A stretch of DNA of 64,000 nucleotides, taken from assembly GCA_034716535.1 (NCBI GenBank), contig JAYEJW010000243.1, positions 1 through 64,000 of the forward strand, read 5' to 3'. Position 1 is the stretch's first letter, and every line of letters begins with the position of its first letter. Below, piece after piece: positions 36,774-47,397 of this stretch. Both the position numbers and the translations under genes were made by a program. This DNA is from JAYEJW01 sp034716535 (GTDB lineage Bacteria; Pseudomonadota; Gammaproteobacteria; Chromatiales; Chromatiaceae). Below the pieces are notes generated by a model. That model was not told the origin of the DNA and ran no database searches. It saw only the letters and a list, made by a program, of their open reading frames with translations.

Positions 36774-37214
36774 TCATTCGCAGAATCGGTCGATGTATGC
36801 TTCGTAGGTCTTGCGCTTACGGCGCAGGACGACGCCCTTGCCGGCCTCGTAGCCGCGCCGGAGCTTCCAGTTGACCTCGTCGAGGAGCTGGCGTTTCTTC
36901 CAGCATTGCTCTTCGTTCCGCGCGGCGGGGGCAGGCTGCTTCGAGGCCGCGGTCCGAGGGTTTCCGCGGGGTTTCTTCGTTCGGTCCGCCCCGGCTTCCG
37001 ACGGGAGCTCGGATGGCGTCCAGCCGGTTTTCCGGTCCTCCACCGTGACCTCTCGCCCGCTCATGTCGGAGTCGCAGGGGTGCTGGCGAAACTCGATCTC
37101 TCCAAGCGAATTCGTACAGCGGTAAACCCTGGTCTGTGCGCCCAGGTCCACAGCAGTCGTTAGGAAGAGAGCAAGCATCGCCGCCGCGAACGCCGGGTAC
37201 GATCTCCGGCGCAT
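36774..37214 (-). CDS. DUF4124 domain exported protein
   Basis: About 146 residues with a signal peptide (FAAAMLALFLTTAVDLGAQ). The DUF4124 start RVYRCTNSLGEIEFRQHPC is clear; a Lys/Ala/Pro-rich linker follows, then a C-terminal part with CWKKRQLLDEVNWKLRRGYEAGKG and a final Cys. DUF4124 proteins are common periplasmic proteins of unknown role in gammaproteobacteria. ATG 37214 is preferred over 37250, because the signal peptide then starts normally. It is convergent with the two-domain thioredoxin gene. Confidence 0.78.
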   Translation of the reverse strand: MRRRSYPAFAAAMLALFLTTAVDLGAQTRVYRCTNSLGEIEFRQHPCDSDMSGREVTVEDRKTGWTPSELPSEAGADRTKKPRGNPRTAASKQPAPAARNEEQCWKKRQLLDEVNWKLRRGYEAGKGVVLRRKRKTYEAYIDRFCE

Positions 37215-37423
37215 TGCAGACGTACAGGATTTGGTCGGTCGTTGGTCCATGTCGCCCTGGTGTCCCTTACGCTACCTTTGCCGAAGTGTGCATGCCGTCG
37301 CCGGGGCTGTAAACAGCCGTTAACATATTCGAGCCGCCCTTTCGGCATTATGATCGATTGTCCGTGCTAACAAGACGGCCCATCTCGGGCCGAGCACCTA
37401 ATCAAGTGGGAACCAGAGACAAG

Positions 37424-39526
37424 ATGCAGAGTCTTTATGTCGCCGGTGCCGGTTCCGGCAGCGGCAAGTCCGTTGTGGTCCTTGGCATCATGGAGATGCT
37501 GTCCGCGGTCAACCGCAGGGTGGGCTTCTTCCGTCCCGTGGTGCGCAGCGGCGTTGAGGAGGACGACCTCACCAGCCTTATCCGGAGCCGCTATGCGCTC
37601 CCGTTCGCACCCGAGATGCTCTATGGCTGTACCGCGGAGACCGCGCGCCAGCTGGTCGCCGGTGGGCACTACGACGAGCTCATCAAGCTTATCCTCAACA
37701 AGTTCAAGATGTTGGAGGAAAAGTGCGATCTGGTTGTGTGCGCCGGCACGGATTTCGACGGCGTCGTTCCCTCATTGGAGTTCGACTTCAATGCCGACAT
37801 GGCCAACAACCTGGGGTGCCTGATCGTCGTCGTCGTGAAGGGATTCGACCGGGGCCCAGAGGAGACCCTGGACGCCGTCCAGCTGGCCCACGAGTCGTTG
37901 TTGGACCGGGGCGGCGAGCTTCTGGCCACGGTGATCAACGGTGTTCCACCGGAGCATCTTGAGCTGCTGACGACCCGCGCCCGCAACGCGTTGCCGGATA
38001 CCGAGCTCGTCTATGCGCTGCCGGAGCAGACAACACTCGGCATGCCCACCGTGGGTGAGATCCGCAAGGCCCTGGACGCCGACTGCTTGTGTGGCGACGG
38101 GGACGCCATGCTGCAGGTGGTGTCGAACTACAAAGTGGCGGCCATGGAAGTGCCGGACTTCCTGAATTATATCGAGGACGGATGTCTGATCATCACTCCC
38201 GGCGACCGTTCGGACATCATCCTGGCCAGTCTGCTCGCCGACGCGTCCGCGTCCTTCCCGCGGGTAGCGGGTCTGTTGCTCACCGGCGGATTGCAGCCGG
38301 CGGACAATGTGCAGAAGCTGGTGGAGGGTCTGCGGCGGACCAAGGTTTCCATCCTGCGGGTGCTCACGGATACCTTTACCACGGCCATGCACATCAATCA
38401 GGTGGAATCGACCATCCTGGCCGGGGACGAGCGTAAGCTCGCCGCCGCACTCGGTCTGTTCGAGTCCCATATCGACGTGTCGGAGCTGCAGCAGCGGGTG
38501 GCCGTGCGCCATTCGGTCCGGCGCACGCCGCTGATGTTCGAGTACGAGCTTATCCGCCGCGCCAAGTCCCAGCGCCGCCATATCGTGCTTCCGGAAGGCA
38601 CGGACGAGCGGATTCTCCAAGCGGCGGAGATCCTCACTCTGCGCGACGTGGTGGACCTTACTCTGCTCGGCAACAGGGACAAGGTAGAGCGGCGTATCGC
38701 GGAGCTCGGCCTGAAGCTGGACGGTATCCCCGTCATCGACCCGGATTCGGCCCCGCAACGGGAGCGGTATGCCCAGACCTATTACGAGTTGCGCAAGCAC
38801 AAAGGCATCTCCGAGCAGATGGCCTACGACTTGTTCGAGGACGTCAGCTATTTCGGCACCGCGATGGTTTACCATGGCGACGCCGACGGCATGGTCTCGG
38901 GTGCCGCCCATACGACCCAGCACACGATCCGGCCCTCGTTCGAGATGATCAAGACGCGGTCGGACGTGCTGATCGTCTCCAGCGTCTTCTTCATGTGTCT
39001 GGCCGATCGGGTCCTCGTCTACGGCGATTGCGCTGTGAACCCCAACCCGAATGCGGAGCAGCTGGCGGACATCGCGATCACCTCCGCGGCTACCGCCGCC
39101 GCCTTCGGCATCGAGCCGCGGGTGGCCATGTTGTCCTACTCGACCGGCGAGTCGGGCAAGGGCGCCGATGTGGAGAAGGTGCGCGAGGCGGTTCGCATTG
39201 CCCGCGAGCGGCGCCCCGACCTCAAGCTGGAGGGGCCGATCCAGTATGATGCGGCTGTCGATGTGGGCGTTGCGCGATCCAAGATGCCGGGCAGTGAGGT
39301 GGCGGGGCAGGCCACCGTCTTCATCTTCCCGGACCTCAACACCGGCAACAACACCTACAAGGCGGTGCAGCGCAGTGCGGGTGCGGTGGCCATCGGCCCG
39401 GTGCTGCAGGGTCTGAACAAGCCGGTCAACGACCTGAGCCGCGGCTGTCTGGTTCCGGACATCGTCAACACCGTCGCCATTACCGCCATTCAGGCCCAGG
39501 AAAGCGGCACGACTTCCGCGCAGTAG
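37424..39526 (+). CDS. pta: Phosphate acetyltransferase
   Basis: A 700-residue long-type Pta converting acetyl-CoA and phosphate to acetyl phosphate. Residues 1-220 are a P-loop domain (VAGAGSGSGKSVVV) of the BioD/CobB type, next a DRTGG domain (GCLIITPGDRSDIILASLL), and the catalytic PTA domain follows from about residue 375 (IVLPEGTDERILQAAEILT, MVSGAAHTTQHTIRPSFEMI, PDLNTGNNTYKAVQRSAGA). I chose ATG 37424 (MQSLYVAGAGSGSGKS); the upstream in-frame extension is unlike the family. ackA follows after a spacer holding tandem repeats. Confidence 0.95.
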   Translation: MQSLYVAGAGSGSGKSVVVLGIMEMLSAVNRRVGFFRPVVRSGVEEDDLTSLIRSRYALPFAPEMLYGCTAETARQLVAGGHYDELIKLILNKFKMLEEKCDLVVCAGTDFDGVVPSLEFDFNADMANNLGCLIVVVVKGFDRGPEETLDAVQLAHESLLDRGGELLATVINGVPPEHLELLTTRARNALPDTELVYALPEQTTLGMPTVGEIRKALDADCLCGDGDAMLQVVSNYKVAAMEVPDFLNYIEDGCLIITPGDRSDIILASLLADASASFPRVAGLLLTGGLQPADNVQKLVEGLRRTKVSILRVLTDTFTTAMHINQVESTILAGDERKLAAALGLFESHIDVSELQQRVAVRHSVRRTPLMFEYELIRRAKSQRRHIVLPEGTDERILQAAEILTLRDVVDLTLLGNRDKVERRIAELGLKLDGIPVIDPDSAPQRERYAQTYYELRKHKGISEQMAYDLFEDVSYFGTAMVYHGDADGMVSGAAHTTQHTIRPSFEMIKTRSDVLIVSSVFFMCLADRVLVYGDCAVNPNPNAEQLADIAITSAATAAAFGIEPRVAMLSYSTGESGKGADVEKVREAVRIARERRPDLKLEGPIQYDAAVDVGVARSKMPGSEVAGQATVFIFPDLNTGNNTYKAVQRSAGAVAIGPVLQGLNKPVNDLSRGCLVPDIVNTVAITAIQAQESGTTSAQ

Positions 39527-39572
39527 CAAGCTTGGATCTGTGGCGCACCGAATGCTGCTCCGGCATACGTGT

Positions 39573-39666
39573 GGAGTGCGGAGTGCGGAGTGCGGAGTGC
39601 GAAGTACGAAGTAGGTAGTGCAGGGCCTGTCAGAGCAGCACGCACTTCGTACCCCGTACTTCGCAC
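39573..39666. repeat. Heptamer tandem repeats and hairpin between pta and ackA
   Basis: Four GGAGTGC heptamers in a row (39573-39600) are followed by three degenerate ones (GAAGTAC, GAAGTAG, GTAGTGC to 39621). GTGCGAAGTACG (39597-39608) is perfectly complementary to CGTACTTCGCAC (39655-39666), making a 12-bp stem. This is in the pta-ackA spacer. Confidence 0.75.
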
Positions 39667-39732
39667 GCGCGTCTCGTCCTGCGTCGGGCGTCGTACCGGG
39701 GGGTCTGAATCGGATATCTCGGAGCATCGACC

Positions 39733-40932
39733 ATGAAAGTCCTGGTACTCAACTCCGGCAGCTCGTCCATCAAGTACCAACTCTTCCGCAGCGAGGACTG
39801 GGAGTCCGTGGCATCCGGTGCGGTCGCCCGTATCGGCGAGATGGAGAGCGACATGCGGGGCCGCTGGACGAACGCCAACGGGAGCAGCGATTCCTGCCGC
39901 GAGACCATGTCCATCCCCAGCCACCGGGAGGGACTCGAGCGCATTGTCGCCAGGCTGCGCACAAGCGGCGTTCTGGCGGACCTCTCGGAGCTGGGCGCCA
40001 TTGGTCATCGGGTCGTGCATGGCGGCGAGGCGTTTCACTGTCCCACGCTCATCGACGACGACGTGGTTGCGGTCATCCGCGACATGATCCCTCTCGCGCC
40101 GCTGCACAACCCGGCGAACCTGGCCGGCATCGAGGTGGCGCGCAGGCTCTTCCCCGGAGTGCCGCAGGTGGCTGTGTTCGACACCGCGTTCCACCAGACC
40201 ATGCCGCGCACAGCTTACCGTTACGCGATCCCTGAGTATCTCTATCGGGAGCACCGGGTGCGCCGTTACGGTTTTCACGGCACCTCCCATCACTACGTGG
40301 CCAAGCGCGCGGCCGGCTTCCTCGGCAGGCCTTTGGAGGGTTGTAATCTGATTACTCTCCATCTCGGCAACGGTGCCAGCGCCACCGCCATTCGGGACGG
40401 CAAGAGCCTGGATACGTCCATGGGTCTGACGCCGCTCGAGGGGCTTGTAATGGGTACACGTTGCGGCGATATCGATCCGGCCATCCACTTCTACATCGCC
40501 AAGCACCTCGGGTTGGATAACGATACCCTGGACGATCTGCTCAACCGCCAAAGCGGTTTGCTCGGGATCTGCGGCGCCAACGACATGCGGGAGATCCACC
40601 GGTTGGCGGACGCAGGCGACGAGAATGCCGAGTTGGCGATCGGCATCTTCTGCCACCGACTGAGAAAGTACCTGGGCGCCTACTACGCGGAGCTGGGCCG
40701 GGTTGACGCAGTGGTCTTCACCGGCGGCATTGGTGAGAATGACGGGGAAACGCGCGCCCGCACCTGCGCCGACCTGGGGAGTCTCGGCATCCACCTCGAT
40801 GCCCGGGCCAACGGTTCCGGGAATCGGGGCGAGCGGGCCATCAGCGCGGCGACCAGCCCGGTCAAGGTGCTGGTCATCCCGACCAATGAGGAGCTGGAGA
40901 TCGCCCAGCAGGCACTGCGGGCGGTTGCTTGA
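39733..40932 (+). CDS. ackA: Acetate kinase
   Basis: A 399-residue acetate kinase that makes ATP and acetate from acetyl phosphate, or the reverse. Signatures: MKVLVLNSGSSSIKYQLF, VFDTAFHQTMP, GFHGTSHHYVAKRA, HLGNGASATAI and DTSMGLTPLEGLVMGTRCGDIDPA, with VFTGGIGEN near the end. It pairs with pta; in an autotroph the two may assimilate or excrete acetate. The spacer repeats may lower co-transcription. Confidence 0.96.
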   Translation: MKVLVLNSGSSSIKYQLFRSEDWESVASGAVARIGEMESDMRGRWTNANGSSDSCRETMSIPSHREGLERIVARLRTSGVLADLSELGAIGHRVVHGGEAFHCPTLIDDDVVAVIRDMIPLAPLHNPANLAGIEVARRLFPGVPQVAVFDTAFHQTMPRTAYRYAIPEYLYREHRVRRYGFHGTSHHYVAKRAAGFLGRPLEGCNLITLHLGNGASATAIRDGKSLDTSMGLTPLEGLVMGTRCGDIDPAIHFYIAKHLGLDNDTLDDLLNRQSGLLGICGANDMREIHRLADAGDENAELAIGIFCHRLRKYLGAYYAELGRVDAVVFTGGIGENDGETRARTCADLGSLGIHLDARANGSGNRGERAISAATSPVKVLVIPTNEELEIAQQALRAVA

Positions 40933-41504
40933 TCCGGGATTTCGTAAGCGATGCCGCTCTCGCCGGGGGCCGGGGTGCGGTTTCCGGGTTCCCGCTTTGA
41001 TTCCCATGTAAGAGACGACTTACAGGTTTTTCGGAAATGACAATCCTGTTAAGAACCAGCTGCGATCTATACTTCGCTTCAGCTTCAAACTGAGGGTTCG
41101 AGCCAGAGCCGACGGTTCTGGACCCTCCGGGCCGAAGCCTTTCCCAAGAAAGACAAAGAAATGGAGGATGATGTGGCAGAACTGGGCTGCAGCGCAGGAA
41201 GAGCTAACGGTCGCGAGCGCCTGATCCGGTGTCATCCTCATCAAAGGGAGACACGCGCGCGCGGGGACTTGAGGAAACGCTGATTGACCCAGCGCTCCGG
41301 TAAGAAGTGCCAATCGTTCAGACAAGGAAGCCGCCCCCGAAGTGGTGTGTGGGGCGGCTCATAAGGAGGAGTGGATGATTGCGATAGAAAAATACCGGTT
41401 TGAGATCTGCGGGTATTTGACAATTCGCAATCCGGTCATTCTTTTAGAAGGTTTTTCGCCCGTACCATCGAATCTTATGGTTTCCGCAAGGCGAGAAGCG
41501 ACCC
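40933..41504. other. Mostly non-coding spacer between ackA and pstS, with hairpin and a doubtful small frame
   Basis: No secure gene in 570 bases. AGCCGCCCC (41329-41337) and GGGGCGGCT (41351-41359) form a 9-bp stem with a 13-base loop, possibly ending the pstS transcript. A frame on the plus strand from ATG 41375 has an excellent AAGGAGG site and reads MIAIEKYRFEICGYLTIRN, but it runs on antisense into the pstS 3' end, so coding is doubtful. Confidence 0.4.
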
Positions 41505-42551
41505 TCACTGGCGCTTTTCAACGAGCTCTCGAATCTTCTCCGCGTTGGCTTTGCGCTCCGGCGCCGGAACGGGGATCAGACCTCGGTCGATCAGGTATCC
41601 CTCCTCACCCGAGGCTCGCTCGTCCATGAGCTCGGAAAGGAAAGGCTCGAGTCCCGGGATCGAGTCCGCATGTGCGGCCTTGACATAGATGTACAGGGGG
41701 CGTGCGAGGGGGTAATCGCGGCTGTAAATGGTGTCGAAGGTAGGCTCGATACCTTCGATCTCGGAGGCTTGGAGCTTGTCCCGGTTTTGGTCGTAATAAC
41801 TGAAACCGAAGATTCCGACGGCTTGGTCCGATTCGCCCACCTTGCGAACGATCAGGTTGTCGTTCTCACCCGTCGATGTGTAGGCGCCGTCCTCCCGGAT
41901 AGCGCCGCACACCTGTCGGAATCGCTCGGGATCCGACTGAGAGAGCGCGCTCAGCCAGTCGAAGGACTTGCACCCCCTGATGAGCCCCCGCTCCACTAGC
42001 ACGTCCCGAGTGCCCGAGGTAACTGGTGGACCGTAGACCTGAATCGGAACGTCGGGTAGCGTCGGGTTTGTCTCCTTCCAGCTCTTGTAAGGGTTCGGGA
42101 CCAGTTGTTCCTCGCCATTTGGGTCCGGTATCCGCCTGCCGAGGGCCAGGAAGAGATCCTTCAAGGTCAGGCGCAGATGCGGGCCCTTGCCCGCGGTGGC
42201 GAGGATGATGCCGTCCCACCCGAAGCGCAGTCCCAGAATATCGGATACCCCGTTTTCTTGGCATTGTTGCAGCTCGCTGGCGACCATTTCGCGGGATGCC
42301 AGCGCAATATCCGCTTCGCCGACGCCCACGCCTCGGCAGAAGAACTTGATACCGCCGCCGGATCCCCATGCCTCCACCTGCGGGGTCTTGAAATCGGTGG
42401 TTTTTCCGATGTGCTCGGCGACAACGGTCGCGAATGGGTAGACGGTCGAGGACCCGACGGCCAGCACTTGGTCGCGGGCACCTGCCATGGGCGCGGCCGT
42501 GATCAGGGCGAGCGCGCAAAGCATCCTCGTGGCGGTCTTGCGTGTTTTCAT
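41505..42551 (-). CDS. pstS: PstS-family phosphate-binding protein
   Basis: A 348-residue periplasmic substrate-binding protein. The signal peptide is about residues 1-26 (MLCALALITAAPMAGA). The phosphate-binding N-terminal loop reads VGSSTVYPFATVVAEH; later VTSGTRDVL and the GAYTSTGENDNLIVRKV and AVGIFGFSYY segments fit the PstS family. No pstC, pstA or pstB is near. It begins 28 bases after metF, so it seems to be transcribed with the methyl-cycle genes. It may work with a distant Pst transporter or be a sensor for PhoR-like signalling. Confidence 0.88.
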   Translation of the reverse strand: MKTRKTATRMLCALALITAAPMAGARDQVLAVGSSTVYPFATVVAEHIGKTTDFKTPQVEAWGSGGGIKFFCRGVGVGEADIALASREMVASELQQCQENGVSDILGLRFGWDGIILATAGKGPHLRLTLKDLFLALGRRIPDPNGEEQLVPNPYKSWKETNPTLPDVPIQVYGPPVTSGTRDVLVERGLIRGCKSFDWLSALSQSDPERFRQVCGAIREDGAYTSTGENDNLIVRKVGESDQAVGIFGFSYYDQNRDKLQASEIEGIEPTFDTIYSRDYPLARPLYIYVKAAHADSIPGLEPFLSELMDERASGEEGYLIDRGLIPVPAPERKANAEKIRELVEKRQ

Positions 42552-42579
42552 CACTGTTGAAAGCTTCGCGGATCCGGTC

Positions 42580-43446
42580 TCAGCCGAGGTGCCGGGACCC
42601 GGGTAGGCCGAGGTCTTGCCATAGACGCAGGGTGGGACCGGCCTGGTTCATGGTGTAGAAGTGGATGCCTGGCGCTCCCCCATCGAGCAGGCGCCGACAC
42701 ATACCGAGCACGACGTCGTGGCCGAAGGAGCGGATACCGTCGATGTCGTCGCCGTAGCCCTGAAGACGCTTGCGGACCCAGCGCGGAATCTCTGCGCCGC
42801 AGGCGTCGGAGAAGCGGGCCAGCTGCGTGAAGTTGGTGATGGGCATGACGCCCGGGACGACGGGGACCCGGATGGCGAGCCGCTCGCAGCTCTCCAGGAA
42901 CGCAAAGTACGCATCGGCGTTGTAGAAGTATTGGGTGATGGCGGCGTCGGCCCCCGCCTCTACCTTGCGCTTGAAGTTCTTCAGATCCTGCTCCGCGCTG
43001 GGGGCCTGGGGGTGATATTCGGGATAGGCCGCCACCTCGATGCGGAACCGGTCCCCGGTCTCCTCGCGGATAAAGGCCACCAGCTCGTTGGCGTAGCGGA
43101 ATTCGCCGGCGCCTCCCGCCCCCATGCCCGATGGCAGATCGCCGCGCAGGGCGACGAGTCGGTGGATGTCCTGTTCCTTGTAATGATGCAGGATCTCCCT
43201 GATCTCCACGCGGGAAGAGCCGATGCAAGAGAGATGGGGGGCCGTGTCGATGCCGCGCTCGCGCAACAGAGTGACGGTCTCGAAGGTACGTTCCCGGGTG
43301 GAACCGCCTGCTCCGTAGGTGACCGAGAAATACCCGGGCGCAACGGCGTCCAGGCTCTGCACGTTGCCCTTGAGCTTCTCCATGCCCTCCGGCGTCTTGG
43401 GCGGGAAAAGCTCGAAGCTGTACGTCTTGTCGTCTTGTCGTTTCAT
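42580..43446 (-). CDS. metF: 5,10-methylenetetrahydrofolate reductase
   Basis: A 288-residue flavoenzyme reducing methylene-THF to methyl-THF for methionine synthesis. Key parts are YSFELFPPKTPEGMEKL, FSVTYGAGGSTRERT, ALRGDLPSG and the FKRKVEAGADAAITQYFYNADAY region, then PGVMPITNF. ATG 43446 (MKRQDDKTYSFE) is the start. It follows ahcY by about 100 bases on the same strand, so the SAH riboswitch may also govern it. Confidence 0.96.
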   Translation of the reverse strand: MKRQDDKTYSFELFPPKTPEGMEKLKGNVQSLDAVAPGYFSVTYGAGGSTRERTFETVTLLRERGIDTAPHLSCIGSSRVEIREILHHYKEQDIHRLVALRGDLPSGMGAGGAGEFRYANELVAFIREETGDRFRIEVAAYPEYHPQAPSAEQDLKNFKRKVEAGADAAITQYFYNADAYFAFLESCERLAIRVPVVPGVMPITNFTQLARFSDACGAEIPRWVRKRLQGYGDDIDGIRSFGHDVVLGMCRRLLDGGAPGIHFYTMNQAGPTLRLWQDLGLPGSRHLG

Positions 43447-43543
43447 GAGGGTCAACCCGCCGAGGCGCCGAAGACGCCAAGGTCATATTGGAATTGGGCA
43501 CCGGTCGCACGGGGCAAGCCCCCGAGCGCCGCGCAACCCACCG

Positions 43544-44950
<1,407 letters not shown>

Positions 44951-44974
44951 GGTAGTCAACTCCGGTGAATATCA

Positions 44975-45048
44975 GAGTGAGCGCCGTTAGAAAGGGTGTC
45001 CTTCTACCGAGCCTGGCGGGTCCTGACCCGTCGCAGCGCTCCTCCGTG
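44975..45048 (-). ncRNA. SAH riboswitch
   Basis: Read on the minus strand, the leader of ahcY contains the conserved pieces GGAGCGCTGC (45034-45043), CCAGGCTCGG (45006-45015) and AACGGCGCTC (about 44979-44988) in the order of the S-adenosylhomocysteine riboswitch; GAGCGC pairs with GCGCTC to close the main stem. The element ends about 25 bases before the ahcY start, as expected. SAH binding should turn on ahcY and perhaps metF and pstS. Confidence 0.9.
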
Positions 45049-45071
45049 AAAGAAAAAAGACAATTCAGAAA

Positions 45072-46241
45072 TTAGAGTCCCGCGGCATCACGCAGGGCCG
45101 CGGCCTTGTCCGTGCGTTCCCAGGTGAACTCCGGCTCCTCGCGCCCGAAGTGGCCGTAAGCGGCCGTCTTCCGGTAGATAGGCCGGACCAGGTCGAGCAT
45201 CTGGATGATGCTGTAGGGCCGCAGGTCGAAGTGCTCCCTGACCAGGGCGGCGATCCGGTCCTCCGGAATCTTTCCTGTGCCGAATGTGTCGATCGTGATC
45301 GAGGTCGGCTCCGCCACGCCGATGGCGTAGGAGATCTGGATCTCGCAGCGCTCCGCAAGGCCCCCTGCCACGATGTTCTTTGCAACGTAGCGACCGGCAT
45401 AGGTGGCCGAGCGATCCACCTTGGAGGGGTCCTTGCCTGAGAACGCGCCGCCGCCATGGCGGGCGGAGCCGCCGTACGTGTCGACGATGATCTTACGCCC
45501 CGTCAGGCCGCAGTCCCCCACCGGGCCACCGATGATGAAGCTGCCGGTGGGATTGATATGGAACTTGGTGTCGCCGTGGATCCATTCCTCCGGTAGTACG
45601 GGCAGGACGATGTTCTCCATCACCGCCTCGCGCAGGTGCTTGTAGTCGACGTCCGGATCATGCTGGGTGGAGAGCACCACTGCGTCCACGGCCTTCACCT
45701 TGCCCCCCACGTAGCGCAGCGTCACCTGGCTCTTGGCGTCGGGCCTCAGCCAGGGCAGCACGCGGGCCTTGCGCATCTCGGACTGGCGTTGGACCAGGCG
45801 GTGAGCGAAGGTGATGGGCGCGGGCATAAGCACGTCCGTCTCGTTCGTGGCGTAGCCGAACATCAGCCCTTGGTCGCCTGCGCCCTGCTCCTCCGGGCTG
45901 AGACGATCCACTCCCTGAGCGATGTCCCCCGATTGTTTTCCGATCAAGGAGATCACCGCGCAGGTCGACCCGTCGAAACCGACGTCCGAGCTCGTGTAAC
46001 CGATGTCGGTGACCACCCCTCGAACTAGATCGTCGAGGTCGACCCAGGCGTCGGTGGTGATTTCTCCCGCGACGATCACGGCGCCGGTCTTGACCATGGT
46101 CTCGCAGGCCACCCGTGCACGCTCCGGGTTCGGATCCTTGGTCAGGATCGCATCGAGCATGGCGTCCGAGATCTGATCCGCCACCTTGTCCGGATGCCCC
46201 TCGGAGACCGATTCGGACGTGAAAATAAAGTCTTCTGCCAT
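45072..46241 (-). CDS. metK: S-adenosylmethionine synthetase
   Basis: A 389-residue MetK making SAM from methionine and ATP. Signatures: [55 protein letters not shown] and the terminal [17 protein letters not shown]. It is the first gene of the methyl-cycle block; the riboswitch downstream of it can set ahcY expression separately. Confidence 0.97.
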   Translation of the reverse strand: MAEDFIFTSESVSEGHPDKVADQISDAMLDAILTKDPNPERARVACETMVKTGAVIVAGEITTDAWVDLDDLVRGVVTDIGYTSSDVGFDGSTCAVISLIGKQSGDIAQGVDRLSPEEQGAGDQGLMFGYATNETDVLMPAPITFAHRLVQRQSEMRKARVLPWLRPDAKSQVTLRYVGGKVKAVDAVVLSTQHDPDVDYKHLREAVMENIVLPVLPEEWIHGDTKFHINPTGSFIIGGPVGDCGLTGRKIIVDTYGGSARHGGGAFSGKDPSKVDRSATYAGRYVAKNIVAGGLAERCEIQISYAIGVAEPTSITIDTFGTGKIPEDRIAALVREHFDLRPYSIIQMLDLVRPIYRKTAAYGHFGREEPEFTWERTDKAAALRDAAGL

Positions 46242-46277
46242 TGATGGATGTCCGTTGTCGAGATTGACAAATTACCA

Positions 46278-46301
46278 GGGACCTTGGGTTTTCAAGGTCC
46301 C
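46278..46301 (-). promoter_or_regulatory. Hairpin in the metK leader
   Basis: GGGACCTTG and CAAGGTCCC form a perfect 9-bp stem with a 6-base loop, ending 37 bases before the metK start. It is followed on the minus strand only by short T-runs, so it could be an attenuator or a translation-control stem. It does not match a SAM riboswitch that I know. Confidence 0.45.
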
Positions 46302-46446
46302 GAGCGCCGCGCCGCAGCTGGCGGCATGGATAAAATTTCTAATTCTATCGCCTGCATATACGCTTTCCTAGGGTCGGGGTTGGAATTCCCGTGACTTCGG
46401 GTAACATGTCGCGGCGACAAGTCAGGCCAGTTCAGGAGGCATATCC

Positions 46447-47004
46447 GTGGTTTCATTGCAGACCCCAGTGTGTGAGTTCGGCAGGCCAGCACCGAATTTC
46501 TCGCTTCGCGGTGTGGACGGCAGGACCTGGACCCGCGATCAGTGCAGAGGCGAGAGGGGCCTGCTCGTCATGTTCATCTGCAACCATTGTCCTTACGTCA
46601 AGGCGGTTCGCGAACGCATTGTCCGCGATGCCCGCGAATTGGTGCAGCAGGGTATCGGTTGTGTTGCAATCATGTCCAACGATCCGTCCGATTATCGCGA
46701 GGATTCCTTCGAGAACATGCGGCGGGTGGCGGAAGAGCACGGGTTCCCGTTCCCCTATCTGGTCGACGAGACACAAGAGGTCGCGAAGGCTTACGGGGCC
46801 GTGTGTACGCCGGACTTCTTTGGCTACGACGCCGGGCTGGGCTTACAGTACCGTGGACGGCTGGACGAGAGTCGCAAGGAGGCAGCCCCCCCAGGGGTCA
46901 AGCGCGACCTGTTCGAGGCCATGAAGCAGGTGGCTGAGACTGGTAACGGACCGCGCGACCAGCTTCCCAGCGTCGGCTGCTCCATCAAGTGGAAGGAGTC
47001 CTGA
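46447..47004 (+). CDS. Thioredoxin-like (AhpC/TSA-type redoxin) protein
   Basis: A 185-residue cytoplasmic redoxin. After FGRPAPNFSLRGVDGRTWT the active site is FICNHCPYVKAV (CxxC), followed by GVAIMSNDPSDYREDSFENMRRVAEEHGFPFPYLVDE, the pattern of a widespread thioredoxin family protein with a NHCPY active site. The start GTG 46447 has an AGGAGG site. It is divergent from metK. Its substrate is unknown. Confidence 0.88.
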   Translation: MVSLQTPVCEFGRPAPNFSLRGVDGRTWTRDQCRGERGLLVMFICNHCPYVKAVRERIVRDARELVQQGIGCVAIMSNDPSDYREDSFENMRRVAEEHGFPFPYLVDETQEVAKAYGAVCTPDFFGYDAGLGLQYRGRLDESRKEAAPPGVKRDLFEAMKQVAETGNGPRDQLPSVGCSIKWKES

Positions 47005-47397
47005 AGCTGGACAACAGCTGAAAGCGCGCCGCCTGCCGCGGGTCAGCCGAGGGGCTCGTTGCTGCCGATGGCCCCCTGCGGTCGGGAACGCTTCCGGCCC
47101 GCGCGTCCGTCAATAAATCGAAATATAAGGAAGTTATAAATCAATTTTTGACCGCATAAGGTGAGTTTCTTTGAAGAGACCCGCCTGGTTGCGTCAGAAT
47201 AGGCGACCGTTCAAATCTTCTGGTTGCCGGCTCCGTTCGGGGAGGGGTTGCCGGGGCAACGAATCAGATGCCGGCCGTATCCGGAGCGGAACGCCCATTT
47301 TCGTCGTTTCCCTCCTACCACTCGTCGTAGGTTCGCCGCTCGGGCCCGCTTGCGGCTGGCGGAACGCTTTGGTCATTGTTTACAGAGGAGGGGTTAA
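47005..47397. other. Upstream region of the carbon-metabolism cluster
   Basis: No gene seen. A sharply AT-rich patch at 47110-47160 (repeated ATAAA/TATAA motifs and TTGACC at 47148) in GC-rich DNA probably contains the promoter and activator site of tkt. A LysR-type (CbbR) site would be expected in such a position, but I cannot point to a definite one. Confidence 0.4.

Noticed and set aside
37772..39727. 651-codon minus-strand frame opposite pta
   Set aside because: A long antisense open frame caused by codon bias of pta; residues are typical complement-strand composition (His, Arg, Gly, Leu) with no motif.
41505..42551. Complete phosphate transport operon
   Set aside because: No pstC, pstA, pstB or phoU on either side; the neighbours are metF and a non-coding stretch.
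46242..46446. SAM riboswitch upstream of metK
   Set aside because: Only a single hairpin is visible; none of the conserved pieces of SAM-I, SAM-II or SAM-IV that I know can be found.
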